Assembly (NCBI GenBank): GCA_033239525.1
Contig: BSYO01000036.1
Location: 4,920,126-4,984,125 of the forward strand
From: Nepenthes gracilis
Taxonomy: Eukaryota > Streptophyta > Magnoliopsida > Caryophyllales > Nepenthaceae
Length of the DNA: 64,000 bases
Reading direction: 5' to 3'
The position numbers and the translations under genes were made by a program. How positions within the stretch are numbered: the stretch's first letter is position 1; each line of letters opens with the position of its first letter. The notes beneath the pieces were generated by a model that did no database searches, was not told where the DNA came from, and worked only from the letters and a program-made list of their open reading frames with translations. This document shows positions 22,886-33,661 of this stretch, one piece after another.

Positions 22886-24899
22886 ATGCCGAAGGGTCCC
22901 AACGGCAGCGACCAAACAAAGTACTGCCAATACCACCACTGCCTGGGACACTCGACTGAGAATTGCCGCACCCTCCAGCAGGAGATAGAGGATCTGATCC
23001 GGTGCAGACACCTTAAGCGGTTCGTTAAGAGCCAGGGGCAGGGACAGGCGACCTTTGATGGAGAGGCCAGCGAACCTCTAAGAGCCCACACGGCCACCGG
23101 CGTGGTCAACATGATCGCCACCACGGGCACCGAGGACGCCAGGCGTGAGCAGCCAGAGCCAATTTCCAGTGACAAGCGAGCGAGGATAGGGGTTAGGAAT
23201 GATGTCATTAGCTTTAGCAGCGATGCCATGGCTCATGTAACCTCTCCCCATACCGACCCCCTTGTTGTATTGGCCCTCATCTCAGCTGGTGGGGATGACT
23301 GCCAACTGAAACGAGTTTTCATTAATAATGGAAGTTCTCAGAATTTACTATATCTCACTACCTTCTTTAAACTTGGATTAAAGCGAAGTCAAATGAAAGC
23401 TGCAAGCAGACCCTTGTACAGCTTGGACAATGAATCGGTCCCCGTGCAAGGAATAGTTTGGCTGGAAGTCACTATAGGAACCCACCCACGCTCTGTGGCG
23501 CTGGAGCTGGCGTTTCTCGTCGTTGACCTTCCATCTGTCTACAATGCCATATTAGGCAGACCATTCCTAACTGCCTTCGAAGCTGTGACGTCCATTCCAC
23601 ACCTGAAGGTAAAATTTCCCACCCCATGGGGCGTGGGAGAAGTCCTCAGAGACCAAGAGATGGGACAGACGTGCTATCTGTCCCAGATCAACCCCGTGGC
23701 ACCATGTTGCCCAGATGAAGACCTTGATCTCTGCGACGAGACCTTGCTGCAACAGGCCCAGTCTGGAGAAGAAACTGAAGCAATCCCACTGAACCCTTCT
23801 GAGCCGGAACGATGCATCAACGTGGGGAGATCCCTCCAACCTGTGGAACGCGGAAGATTGATTACCTTCCTTAGGGCTAATTCCAACGTGTTTGCATGGG
23901 TGCTCGCTGACATGCCCGGGATACTGGCCAAGGTCAGAGTCCACAAGTTGGGCCTTGACTCTAGCCGAAAGCCTGTTCGACAGAAGCGAAGGAACCACTC
24001 CGACAAGAAGTTGGTCGCCATTAGGGAACAAGTGAAGAGGCGGACTCGGATTCATCAAAGAAGTCCAAGATGAGTGGATCCAACGTTGTGTTGGTAAAAG
24101 AGCAGCTGCAAGTGGCGGATGTGTGTCGACTTCACGGACGTGAACAAGGCCTGCCCTAAAGATAGCTTGCTCCCCCAGATCGGGGGCTCGTGGACTCCAC
24201 GTCCGGGCACGAGCTCCTGAGCTTCATGGACGCATCTCTGGGTACAACCAGATCCAGATGGACCCAGAGGACGAGCAGCACACCTCGTTCATGATGAATC
24301 GGGGGACGTATTGCTACAAAATGATGCCCTTTGGTCTCAAGAATGCTGGCACAACCTATCAGCGCCTTTTGAATAAAATGTTCGAGGCCCAGATCGGACG
24401 GAACGTGGAGGTATACGTTGATGACATGCTAGTGAAGAGCAAAGTAGCCAGCAGCCACGTCGACGACCTAGATGAGACTTTTCAGGTCCTCCGACGTCAC
24501 GGGATGAAGCTCAACCTAGCCAAATATGCGTTCGGAGTGACCACAGGGAAGTTCCTAGGTTTCATCATGTCGCAACGCGGCATCGAGGCCAATCCAGAGA
24601 AGATCAGAGCCATCCTCGACTTGAAACCTCCGCGGACGATAAAAGAAGTACAAAAACTGACAGGGCGAATAGCAGCCCTCTCACGGTTCCTCGCCAAGTC
24701 GGCAAAAAAATACTTGCCCTTCTTCAAGGCGCTAAGGGGCACCAAATCGCAGGGGTTCAAGTGGAGTGAAAAATGTGATGAAGCCTTTAGGGAGCTGAAG
24801 ATTTATCTCTCCAGCGCAATGCTCTTAAGCTCGCCGCCCAAGGGGAAGATCTCTATCTCTACCTGGCCACATCGGCAGCGGCCCTCAGCTTGGTGTTAG
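22886..24899 (+). pseudogene. Tat-B zinc knuckle, protease and reverse transcriptase relic
   Basis: 22886-24073 holds the knuckle YCQYHHCLGHSTENC, then an aspartic protease region. Its active site reads INNGSS where a catalytic Asp is expected, followed by the conserved VVDLPSVYNAILGRP block. The N-terminal end of RT contains the conserved FAWVLADMPGI block. A frameshift near 24040 breaks the RT fingers. The palm and thumb continue at 24258-24899 with MMPFGLKNAG, an intact YVDDM catalytic box near 24414-24428, and KFLGF. No full-length protein is possible. Confidence 0.85.
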
Positions 24900-26988
24900 T
24901 TACGGAGCATGAGGGAAGACAACAGCCAGTGTACTACGTAAGCCGTGTGCTGACTGACGTGGAGGCCCGCTATCCGCACGCTGAAAAGATGGCGCTCGCG
25001 CTTGTTCATGCGGCGAAGTAAGCGTCTATTTCCAATCTTATCCGTTGTTGATCGATTTTTAGCCAATGGAAGTCGATCTTGCAAAAACCAGAGATGTCCG
25101 GCCGGTTGGTCAAGTGGGCTATCGAGTTAGGGGAGTTCGACCTGGAGTTTCGGCCCCGACCAGCCATGCAGGGGCAAGCTCGCGAGACTTTATTCATCCG
25201 GCCTTTCCGGGAAGAAGACAACAACCAAGGAAGTATGGTAGACGATGATCCTCCCGCGTGGACCCTGAATGTAGACAGATCATCTACCCAGGCAGGCAGC
25301 GGAGCTGGTGTTGTGCAGCGGAGCTGGTGTTGTGCTAAGGATGCCCGACGACGTGGAGATTGCATACTCCATCACAATGGCCTTCCCGGCCACGAACAAC
25401 GTGGCGGAATACGAGGCCCTCCTCGCAGGCCTACGACTAGCGAAGGAGTGTTCCGTGCAGTCGTTGATTGTGCGCAGTGACTCCAAACTCATGGTCTATC
25501 AGGTGAAGGGGAGCTTCGATGCCTCAAACCCACAACTCGTGAGGTACTTGGCGAGAATGAAGGCCCTGATCCCTGAGTTCGGTCGATTTGAGATCGAACA
25601 TATCCCGAGATCGAACAATGAGCGCGCTGACCGACTAGCTCGGGACGCGGCCGCCAGGACCATGGAGCAGCACATGAGAGAGCCCAGGGAAGTCCTGACC
25701 GCACCCAGCATCGACGTCAAAGACAAAGAAGTGTTGCGGGTCAACACGGGAAACAATTGGATGACACCGTACGTGAGGTTCCTAACTGAGGGGGCCCTAC
25801 CCGATGACATCAACGAAGCCAATCAAATCAAGAAGACGGTAGGATGGTACACGGTCCAGAATGAGAGGCTATACGGGCGAGGATACTCCACTCCCATCCT
25901 GAAGTGCCTCACGCCAGAAGAAGCCGATTATGCGCTGGCAGAAGTGCACCTAGGGCTGTGTGGCTCGCACATCGGCGGCAAGAACCTAGCGTTCAATGTC
26001 ATGCGGCTAGGGTTCTATTGGCCCACCATAAAGCGAGACGCTATGGAATTCTTCCAGAAATGTGAAAGTTGCTAGGTTCATGGCAATATGACGCACCAGC
26101 CGCATACGGAGCTGCACTATCTCCAATCCCCATGGCCGTTCGCACAATGGGGACTCGACATACTTGGACCCCTACCTTTGGCTGCCGAATAAAGAAAATT
26201 CTTGATTGTCAGCATCGACTACTTTACCAAGTGGGTGGAAGCTGCCCCTCTCGCCAAGATCATGGAGCAGAATGCGATGGAATTCCTTCGTCAGGGTATC
26301 GTTTGCCGCTTTGGGATCCCTGAGGTCGTAGTGACCGACAACGGGACCCAATTTACTAGCAAACGCTTCAGAAAGTACTGCCGCGACCTTCACATCAAGC
26401 TGGTACATACGTCCGTGGCACACCCTTAGGCAAACAGACAGGTCAAAGTCACCAACCGCACATTGCTGTACAGATTAAAAATCAGGTTGGAAGATGCAGG
26501 GGGCTCCTGGGTTGAGGAGCTACCGTCCGTGCTATGGTCGTATCAAACGACTGCGAGAGAGCCGACAAGGGAGATGCCCTTCAACCTTTGCTTTGGGGCT
26601 GAGGCTGTGGTGCCCGTGGAGGTGGGAATGCCAAGCCTGCAAATCGAATGCTTCGACCCAGCCACCAACGAACAAAGGCTCCGGGAAAGTCTGGACTTGC
26701 TCTCGAAAGTTCGAGACGCCGCACGACTACGAACGCGGCTATCAACAGCGAGTCGCACAGTACTACAATAAACGGGTAAAGGCGGGCCCACTGAAAGTTG
26801 GAGATCTAGTCCTTCGGAGCGTCGAGGCGGCGTGAAGGATCGCGAACAGGAACAAACTTTCCCCCGGGTGTGAGGGGCCGTTCCTCGTCTCCGCAATCCT
26901 CCGGAGTAGAGTGTACAAGCTACGTGCCCAGAATGGCAAACTGGTCCCGCGGACCTGGAACACCGCCAACTTAAGGAAGTACTATTAG
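24900..26988 (+). pseudogene. Tat-B RNase H, archaeal-type RNase H and integrase relic
   Basis: RNase H debris (24890-25190) contains PVYYVSRVL. The second, archaeal-type RNase H (25259-25640) is disrupted by an exact 19-bp tandem duplication at 25296-25333, then continues with ATNNVAEYEALLAGLRLAK. The integrase zinc finger (His...His...CESC) ends at 26074. The core keeps GLDILG and VTDNGTQF, but the catalytic Glu codon is Lys (QVKVTNR), with a stop just before it. The tail includes YYNKRVKAGPLKVGDLVL and ends in RKYY at 26988. Confidence 0.82.
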
Positions 26989-27149
26989 TGATGCTACATC
27001 GACTCAAGTAAGTCGCACGGGCATGAATCATAATGAATGCTTGGACATGAGCTTTATCTTTTGATTAGCATAATCACTCTTTCTATCATTCTGCATATTT
27101 ATTCGTGTGAATTGATAACATGCATTGCACTCTTAAATCATACGACCTA

Positions 27150-27450
27150 GACTGCCCCTAAGTCGGGAGGACGAGCGTCCGTCCGTAAAACTAGTCCCTG
27201 GCCCAGCGCCAGAGGGTCCGAAAGCGACCATCCCAGGACTCCGTCCCCATGCCAGATGGCCTGGGGACGGCTTCACGCATTTTGGCTCCGTGCCAGTGGG
27301 CCCGAGCGGCCACCCAGAGACTAAACCCCGTGCTAGACAGCCCTGAGGCAGCCAGCCGTAGGCTGAGAAATCCCATCTAGAGGACTCACGCGGTCTATCC
27401 AACAAGCTTCGCGCCAAAGACCAAGGCGGTCAAAGCATCAGGCCTGGGGG
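27150..27450 (+). repeat. GC-rich degenerate repeats after Tat-B pol
   Basis: Several diverged units of about 50 bp share CCGTGCCAGTGGGCCC-like cores. The region starts with CTAAGTCGGGAGGA, a motif also found (as its complement) at the edge of the 40-bp array of Tat-A, so it probably corresponds to that array. No gene is seen from 26990 to 27960. Confidence 0.4.
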
Positions 27451-27966
27451 CTTGTGAAGTCCCTAATCCACGGCCGACAAAACCTTAGGGGCAAAATCAT
27501 CGCGACCTTCTATTAAGAGAGCACCTTACCTACAATAATCATGGGCTAGGACCTCAACTTGGTGATTATAACGCCTTGAGCAGGGGCCACACACTTTCCG
27601 CAATCATACGCGACCGAGTCCTAGACCCAGGAGTTCTGGGTTACCGTGGGCTCCTGACCCTCATTGTGACTCCGTGGGGCTTCCATCCGCTTCACCGGAT
27701 CGAGCCCCCCAAATGCATGAGTTGTGATGACATCCTCTTACGAAGGATGAGCACCACGCAAGAAGGTGCCTGGATAGGGCCTTAGCAACAATGGCTCCGA
27801 AGAGCCTAACGTTCAAGCATGAAACATAATCCAACAGACTACGGCGAACGAAGAACGCAAACAACATCCCATGACAAAAGGAAGCACAAGTGCGAAGAAG
27901 AAATAGTCACTTTTCATTCATACATGAGGAACAAGTGTGATACAAGAACAAAAGATGGTCCAACAA

Positions 27967-29841
27967 TCAACGAGAGCGGAAACTAATCAGGAAGACTTGA
28001 TGGATACCGGCGTTCCCTAGGTGAAAGACGCCCTCAGGAACGTGGGGAGTCATCAGGGAGGCGATCCTGCAGCACAGGCGGATACCGTCCCAATACCAAG
28101 CCTCCAACGCCACCCGTGATTCCGACGGAGAGTACCGACCGACCATGTCCCTAACCAGCCTGGCAACATGCTCCTCCGAGGCAGCAAGTAGGGCTTCCAG
28201 CTGCGCCACCTTCTGCTGCAGCCGCCCAATCTCCTCGTCGAGAGATGCGAATTGGGCCCTCCCGTCGGAGACGGCCTGCTACAAGTCCTCGTGTAGGAGG
28301 GCGGCCAATACGTCAAAAGGGTTGGCACGTCCTGGGGCCTGCATAAGAAGCGACATCTCCTAAAGCAGGCGACAATAGAAGAAGGCCAGATAGAAGTAAC
28401 CGTACCCGGGAAGGGGCGACGCGCGGAGAGCGTGCAAGATCACCGAAAAGAGCCTCTCTCTGAGGTTTCGCTCCTTCGCCTGCTGGAGGCAGGCTAGCTG
28501 GAAGGGCGGTGGCCGTAGGAACGCTCGGCGGCCCCTACCACGAGGACGTCCCGGCTACCCCATCGTCGGCCTCGACCGGATCGGCGGCAAGCGCGACGCC
28601 TTCCTCTGGTGACGGGACCCGGACCTTCAGGAACCTATTTCGAGATAGGCTCGCAAAGATCACCGCCGCCGCAGTCAGCCCCCTAGCCCCTGTGTGGGAG
28701 CGGTAAATGGCTATAAATGGCCCCTCTGGGCCCTCAAGAACGATGACATCCTCCATCGCCTTTGGGGCGGCGCCTGCATACTCCTCTGCGATAGAGCGAG
28801 CAAGGGAACTCCCGGTGGGTAGAGACTCCACTTCGCAGGCTTCGCGAGCGGCTAATACCGCGACCGAAGTCGACGATGACTCGGCGGTTTCCCCCTGGCG
28901 ACCTGCGCTTGTGAGACTCTTCGAAGCCGGACTTCCCACCATAACGGAAGAGCCGGCGATCCGTCTCCTGGACCTCCGCGTGGAGGTCCCCTCGGCCTCC
29001 CTCAGCCTCTTTAGGGCGGTCTCGTCCTCGTCGTCATCCGTCGACGACTCCAGCAATGAGCAGCTTTCCTCTTTGTTCCCCCCGGATGGTGGAGGAGTGG
29101 CTGTATCTCCAGGACCACTCTTGCTCGGTCCAGCGATCGGCCATCCCGAAGGAGGCCCCCATTTGCAAGCCTCGAACGTGATGGAAGTCAGGAAGTAGCC
29201 CAGGATTGAGAACTTCGCCTCTTCAGACTTGATGGCGGATATTAGCTTCGCTGACTCAGCAGCATCCTCATCAGTTGGCTTGTCCTAAAAGTGCTCCGAA
29301 ATCAGACCCCACTCTCGCGGGAGCTCAGAGTCAGGGGGCTCATGAAAAAAGAAGAAGCGCTCCTTCCAGCCCTTCACCGAGTCAGGGTCGGTGCCGCGAA
29401 AGCAAAACCCCGCCTTGGGGGACATTGACACCCAATCCTCCGACTCCGTGAACCGGAAGATCAATCTCGTTGCCTTGGCATCAAAGGAGCCGCCGTGAAG
29501 GATGGAAAAAATGCACAGAGACACCAGATAGTGCAGGGCGTTGGGGTGTAGCCCTGCCATCGGAACTCCCAGCGCATCCACCACCGCATACAGTGTGCAG
29601 TGCATTGGGTAATGAAGCCCCCCCTCAGATGGTGCTCGTACACCGTAATGAACCCTGCTGAAGGGGCGCTGGCTCTATCCAATACGCCAGGAGCTCGGTA
29701 ACTCCAATCGCTGGGAAGAGCATTGTCGACCACGAGAGAAGTAATGGCTCCTGCAGTCAAGACGGACTTGGTGTTGTGAACACCATGACGTGCGGCTCTG
29801 GGAGCCTGGGAAGAGGAAGAGCCTTCTCTCTTTATCGTCAT
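27967..29841 (-). pseudogene. Tat-B antisense gene A: gypsy-type transposon domain, acidic region, coiled coil
   Basis: From the ATG at 29841 the minus strand encodes a Ser/Arg-rich start, then a Transposase_28-like domain (GFITVYEHHL ... LHYLVSLCIF ... KGWKERFFFFH) down to about 29290. It is broken by an extra G in a seven-G run (29618-29624) and by a TAG at 29285. Past the TAG the frame stays open to 28535 through a CKWGPPSGWP block and an acidic Ser/Arg/Glu region. A probable intron follows (28360-28538), and a second exon encodes a coiled coil and a RIASLMTPHVPE block, ending at 27967. A TATA-like box sits 72 bp upstream of the ATG. Function is unknown. The same architecture in Tat-A and Tat-C suggests it was a real gene of this family. 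Confidence 0.65.
28360..28538 (-). other. Likely intron in Tat-B antisense gene A
   Basis: On the minus strand the segment begins GTAGGGGCCG and ends in a pyrimidine-rich stretch followed by TTTAG. The exon before it ends TCGTG and the exon after starts GAGATG. The donor lies at the position equivalent to the TTTG|GTAGGT of Tat-A. Exact joining does not enter the coiled-coil frame, so an indel or different splice sites must be assumed. Confidence 0.35.
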
Positions 29842-29912
29842 TTCTCTCTCGGAAGTCGCAGGAACATTGTAGGGAAAATATCAACAGAAGAAAAGAAACG
29901 ATCCTCGATTGG

Positions 29913-29920
29913 TTTAAATA
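29913..29920 (-). promoter_or_regulatory. TATA-like box for antisense gene A of Tat-B
   Basis: The minus strand reads TTATTTAAACC, 72 bp before the ATG at 29841. The same TATTTAAAC string precedes antisense gene B (31086-31093). It suggests a promoter separate from the LTR. Confidence 0.4.
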
Positions 29921-30109
29921 AGCAACGGAAAGCCAAAGGGCGGGAAGCCAAAACGGCACCGCCACGGGCGATCAGGACACGTGCTGGCATCACAACGCAC
30001 CACGAGATCCGAAACCGCATGCAATGATGACTAAACTCCAGACTGACAGGCGCGTCCCCTTAGCTGCCTGGCGAGGATCCACGCTGGCGCCACCGCATTA
30101 AATAAAGGC

Positions 30110-30996
30110 TCACGATAGTAGAGCCCATGAAGAAGCGCACGGTAGCACAAAAAAGGAAAAGCCGATCAAGAAGCGGGAAATCCGGAAAACAAAAGGTGCG
30201 ACAAAATAGCAACTTTCATTATAATAACAGAACCCGTTACAATGGTTACAAGAAGAAGAAGAAGAAGTGCGACAGCAAAAAGAAACAATCAGCTGATGGT
30301 CCCAATGACCAGTGGAAGAGCTTTGGACGTGGTAGTCCACCAACTGATCTCGAGTTCTGGCAAGTGAGTTGCGAGGATCTAGAACACTCACGCTGAAGCC
30401 TAGATCGTCCAGCGAAGCCAATCTTCGATAAAGCCTAACGGCGTCAAAATAACTCCGCTCTAAGGCAAGGTTCACTCCCTCTGGCCGAAGCCTCAACCTC
30501 AACTCCGACCGCAGCCCGGCAACCTCAGCCTCATGTTATTGCTTGAGTCGCTCGATCTCTTCTTCAAGCCCTAACACGCAGGCCTGTGCCTCCACATTGG
30601 CACCAACGAGTCGGGTGACCCAGCCTCCGCTTAAGACCTCGGCCTTGTGTTGTCGCTTGAGTTGCTCGACCTCTCCTTCAAGGGCAAATATACGGGCTTG
30701 CGCCCCCACATTGGCACCCACAAGACAGGTGGCCCTGGCTTCCGACTCGGCCCAAGCGCCTTCATGGTGCGCAACGCGGGCCCTCAACCACTCCACCTCA
30801 GCCGCTGCCGCCCCCGGCATGGCTGGACCCTCTCGAAACCCAGAGGCGCTCCCTGAATCTGAGAAGGACCTGCGACCGTGGCTTCAGAGCGAGCCCCTCC
30901 TGAAGCGTCGGCTCCTAAAGACGTGGGAGAGTGAGAGCTGAACTCAGACTAATCAGAAGAGCGTTCCGGGTCATAAGAGGAATCTTCCATTGACAT
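30110..30996 (-). pseudogene. Tat-B antisense gene B: coiled coil and C-terminal module
   Basis: From ATG codons at 30996/30990 the minus strand gives a short acidic Ser-rich leader with a stop and a frameshift. It then gives an open coiled-coil frame (30820-30536) containing two 39-residue repeats built on LVGANVxAQA...LExEVEQLK (117-bp DNA period). One TAA at 30536 interrupts it. The same frame continues to 30110 through a YRRLASLDDLGF block like the RIASL/RIARL block ending antisense gene A. The N-terminal Transposase_28-like domain is absent. I read this as a partial copy of gene A's coiled-coil exon that became its own unit. Function is unknown. Confidence 0.5.
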
Positions 30997-31085
30997 CGCA
31001 GCAAGAAGACACGCCCAGGAAGAGCAAACTGCCAATAAACGTGCAAGTGCAAAAGGAGTGACAGGTTCCAGGAGAAAACGGCGTG

Positions 31086-31093
31086 TTTAAATA
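31086..31093 (-). promoter_or_regulatory. TATA-like box for antisense gene B of Tat-B
   Basis: The minus strand reads CTATTTAAACA, 90 bp before the first ATG at 30996. The context resembles the box before antisense gene A. Confidence 0.35.
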
Positions 31094-31139
31094 GGTGAGT
31101 TTCTCCTGAAAAGAGTGGCAACTCCAAAGACAGGAAGCA

Positions 31140-32293
31140 TTAAGGCGTGGCCAGTGGGGATTTTACACGAGGCGGGCTCATAAAGCCTCGCGCGTTTTCA
31201 AGGCGAGGCTCCACGATGCGACGTCTCCTGACCGCACAGGAATTAAATGTGCCGGTCACCCCAGGAGATGCGACCGCTGACAGAGACTCCTCGAGCTCCC
31301 ACAGAGTTACACACAGATCTCCAGGGCAAAACGCCTGGCAACAAAAGAGAAGTACACACAAGCAAGACGAAAATGAATGCAAAAAGAGGCTACTTCTTTT
31401 ATTAATCAATAGTTTCTTATAAAGTACAAAGTTTGCATCAATAAGGCCGCAAGAAAGACGAAGGAAGACAACGGTGCGAAGCCCCGTATGCTTCGCTGCC
31501 ACGTCCAAGATGAGTTTGGCGAACGTGATCTGCGTGAGATCCCCATGGGTGAAGCCGTCGGTGGTTTGCCGAGCAGAGTTTGAGGCGTAGAGCATCCCAC
31601 TGGTGGGACAACGCCATCCACCAGTGTGCGGGAAGCACCAAGGTCGGGGAAAGCACTCGGGAAAGTAGGGAGAAACCCCGGCTCACGGAGGGCTACCGGC
31701 CTCGAGATCCTTTCATGGTTGAGTCACGCATGGGAAGAGCACGTGCGAAAGCGTTCACCTTACGGGTGAAGATAATCAAGGATTCCGCCGTGGCTCTACC
31801 CCAGTCAATCGGGCCGCAACACGGAGGAGAGATGCAAGAACCGAGCCACTCGTTAGTACGTAAGAAGTGCGGGATGAGAATGCAACGGTCTTAATCAAGA
31901 GAGCATGCTAATCCCGAACTCCTTCTCGGACGACCTCAAGGGTAGTGAAAACAGAATCTCTCATTGCCTCTCCGGGTGGCTGCTAAGGATGAACTCCACA
32001 AGTACCCCTCCTATTTAAAGCCGTTCTCTTACCCAACGCAACACGGCATCCAGCGACGTCTTTCATGGAACAGGGGAGACCCTTGGTCAGATGCAACCCA
32101 AGGCACGCGAATCTCGCCAGGCGAAGTGACGAGTCATGACAGCGCCTAAAAAGCCTGCCCTGGCTCCTAGGGAAGGCGCAAACTCAGGAAACGACAAATG
32201 ATAACGCAGCATGAGGAGGGGCGTGAAATTGTGGAGTGGGCCCATGAGACATGCCCGGCCCGACCACTGGCCGGCCCAGGCATGGGGGGCTAG
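31140..32293. other. Tat-B 3' region with an unassigned minus-strand frame
   Basis: This stretch separates antisense gene B from the 3' LTR. A 151-codon minus-strand frame (31595-31140) is not recognisable and may be chance. A minus-strand TTTAAATAGG at about 32010-32019 lies 48 bp before an ATG at 31964, an arrangement similar to the two boxes upstream of A and B, but its frame stops after 18 codons. The polypurine tract CATGGGGGGCTAG at 32281-32293 ends the internal region. Confidence 0.35.
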
Positions 32294-33236
32294 TGTTGGG
32301 TCCCATGTCCAGCCCTACGAAGAATTTTCGGGCCCATGAAGTGCATGAAGGGTACTTATGGTCGAGAGATGCGTCGAGCCCGTTGGATGAATTGAACCCT
32401 ACAACGCATTTAATGCGTCGCCAGGAAATCGGCGAGAGGGCGGGAAGGCTAGCTAATAGTGGAGTGGCTGGGCGAGCGGAGGCTCACGCATCCACCTGTA
32501 AGCAACTAACCAATCCCCGCTCAGGAAAAAATCGGGCATGGCCGGTAGCGCTCAGAAACGTGCCAGCCACGGCAAAAGGACAACCGACATGACCGGCAGT
32601 CCGTAATAGTGACCAGCAGCGCGGCAGCCCTAGCAACAGGCATTCTGCCGTCCAGAGTCCAACGGGGGAGGCCTATAAGAGCCCTCACCCCCTCAGAGAA
32701 AAGGATCTTTTTCTTCTTCTGCTCCCCGAATTCTGATTCCGGTCCTGAATCAAACTCAGCAAACTCTAAGCGTCCTTCTTCTCTCTTCGATCACAAGCTA
32801 GTAATGAGCTGGAACTGAGGAGAGACTCACTTCCACCCTTCACGAACTAGCCCACGATCACTCCCCCACGTCTTCACAGACTCAAGGGAAGTTAGCCACC
32901 CGCCGCGGTGCATTAAGGGAGCCAGGCCTCCCACCACCTTCTCACTACATTCTCCACACCATTACACGAGCATCTCTTATGCTTTCACAGCATTCACCCG
33001 CGCACCGCTCTTCAGCGTGCGCGATTTTCGTTCATTGCGAGAATTTGTTGACTTGAGCCTCGGAGCGGCCTCGGTGGGAGAATCCTACCGGACCCCTGAC
33101 CTCTCGTTTGTTTGTTTGTGTTGTGTAGGTCCAGGTTCTTAGAGACGGAGACTGGACCCTTCTCCTGACGCCGCCGTGCGCTCAAGAATCTGAAAGCTCT
33201 CTAAGCCGTAGACAACTGCGGACCCGGGACGCAACA
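32294..33236 (+). repeat. 3' LTR of Tat-B
   Basis: The 943-bp LTR starts TGTTGGGTCCC right after the polypurine tract, has a TATA box CCTATAAGAG near 32672, and ends GGGACGCAACA. It is the better reference for this family's LTR because the 5' copy is chimeric. Confidence 0.85.
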
Positions 33237-33241
33237 GATGC

Positions 33242-33661
33242 ATAAAAAATTTCATATCAATAAATTATTTATAAAGAATATTAAAAAAATATTTGTTAAG
33301 TATTTCACTTACTCAAATCAAAAAATAGCCTAGAAATATGGAAGTCATCCTTTTAATGTGTTGTTTTGTTCTAGCGTACTTTCTTTTTTTTTTCAAAAGG
33401 TGATCGTTATAAATTTTAATAATTAAATAAACCTAACAATCATTAGTCAGTGTTATCCAAAGTGAATTCTCTTGACATGTTTTATATTGCCAAAGAAAAT
33501 CGGCTTGTCTATGTTCCACCATTAAGTATTTTTTTTAGTTATTATATGGGAAACATTTATTTGGATATCTAGATTTCATTTTTTTGTCAATTATAATGAT
33601 TTTGGATTTGATAAAAATTATAAAGAAATTTGCTATCTTATGTGTTTTATAGTAAGATTAG
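33242..33661. other. Orphan copy of the PGIP upstream region
   Basis: No gene is visible. Bases 33290-33660 align with 3490-3850 upstream of PGIP copy 1, including ATTATATGGGAAA and a CGGCT-TGTTCTATGT-like block, in the same orientation. No PGIP gene follows: the homology stops where Tat-C begins. This is either a truncated third unit or a displaced part of the copy 2 segment. Confidence 0.5.

Larger units (their letters stand above)
20811..33236 (+). mobile_element. Tat-B: Ty3/gypsy Tat-lineage element
   Basis: This 12.4-kb element is bounded by GATGC duplications at 20806-20810 and 33237-33241. The order is 5' LTR, gag, protease, RT, RNase H, archaeal-type RNase H, integrase, a GC-rich spacer with degenerate repeats, antisense gene A, antisense gene B, a further antisense-promoter-like region, polypurine tract and 3' LTR. 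All coding parts are damaged. Its gag-pol is richer in G and C than that of Tat-C and is less decayed. The 5' LTR does not start like the 3' LTR and is a patchwork. Confidence 0.88.
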
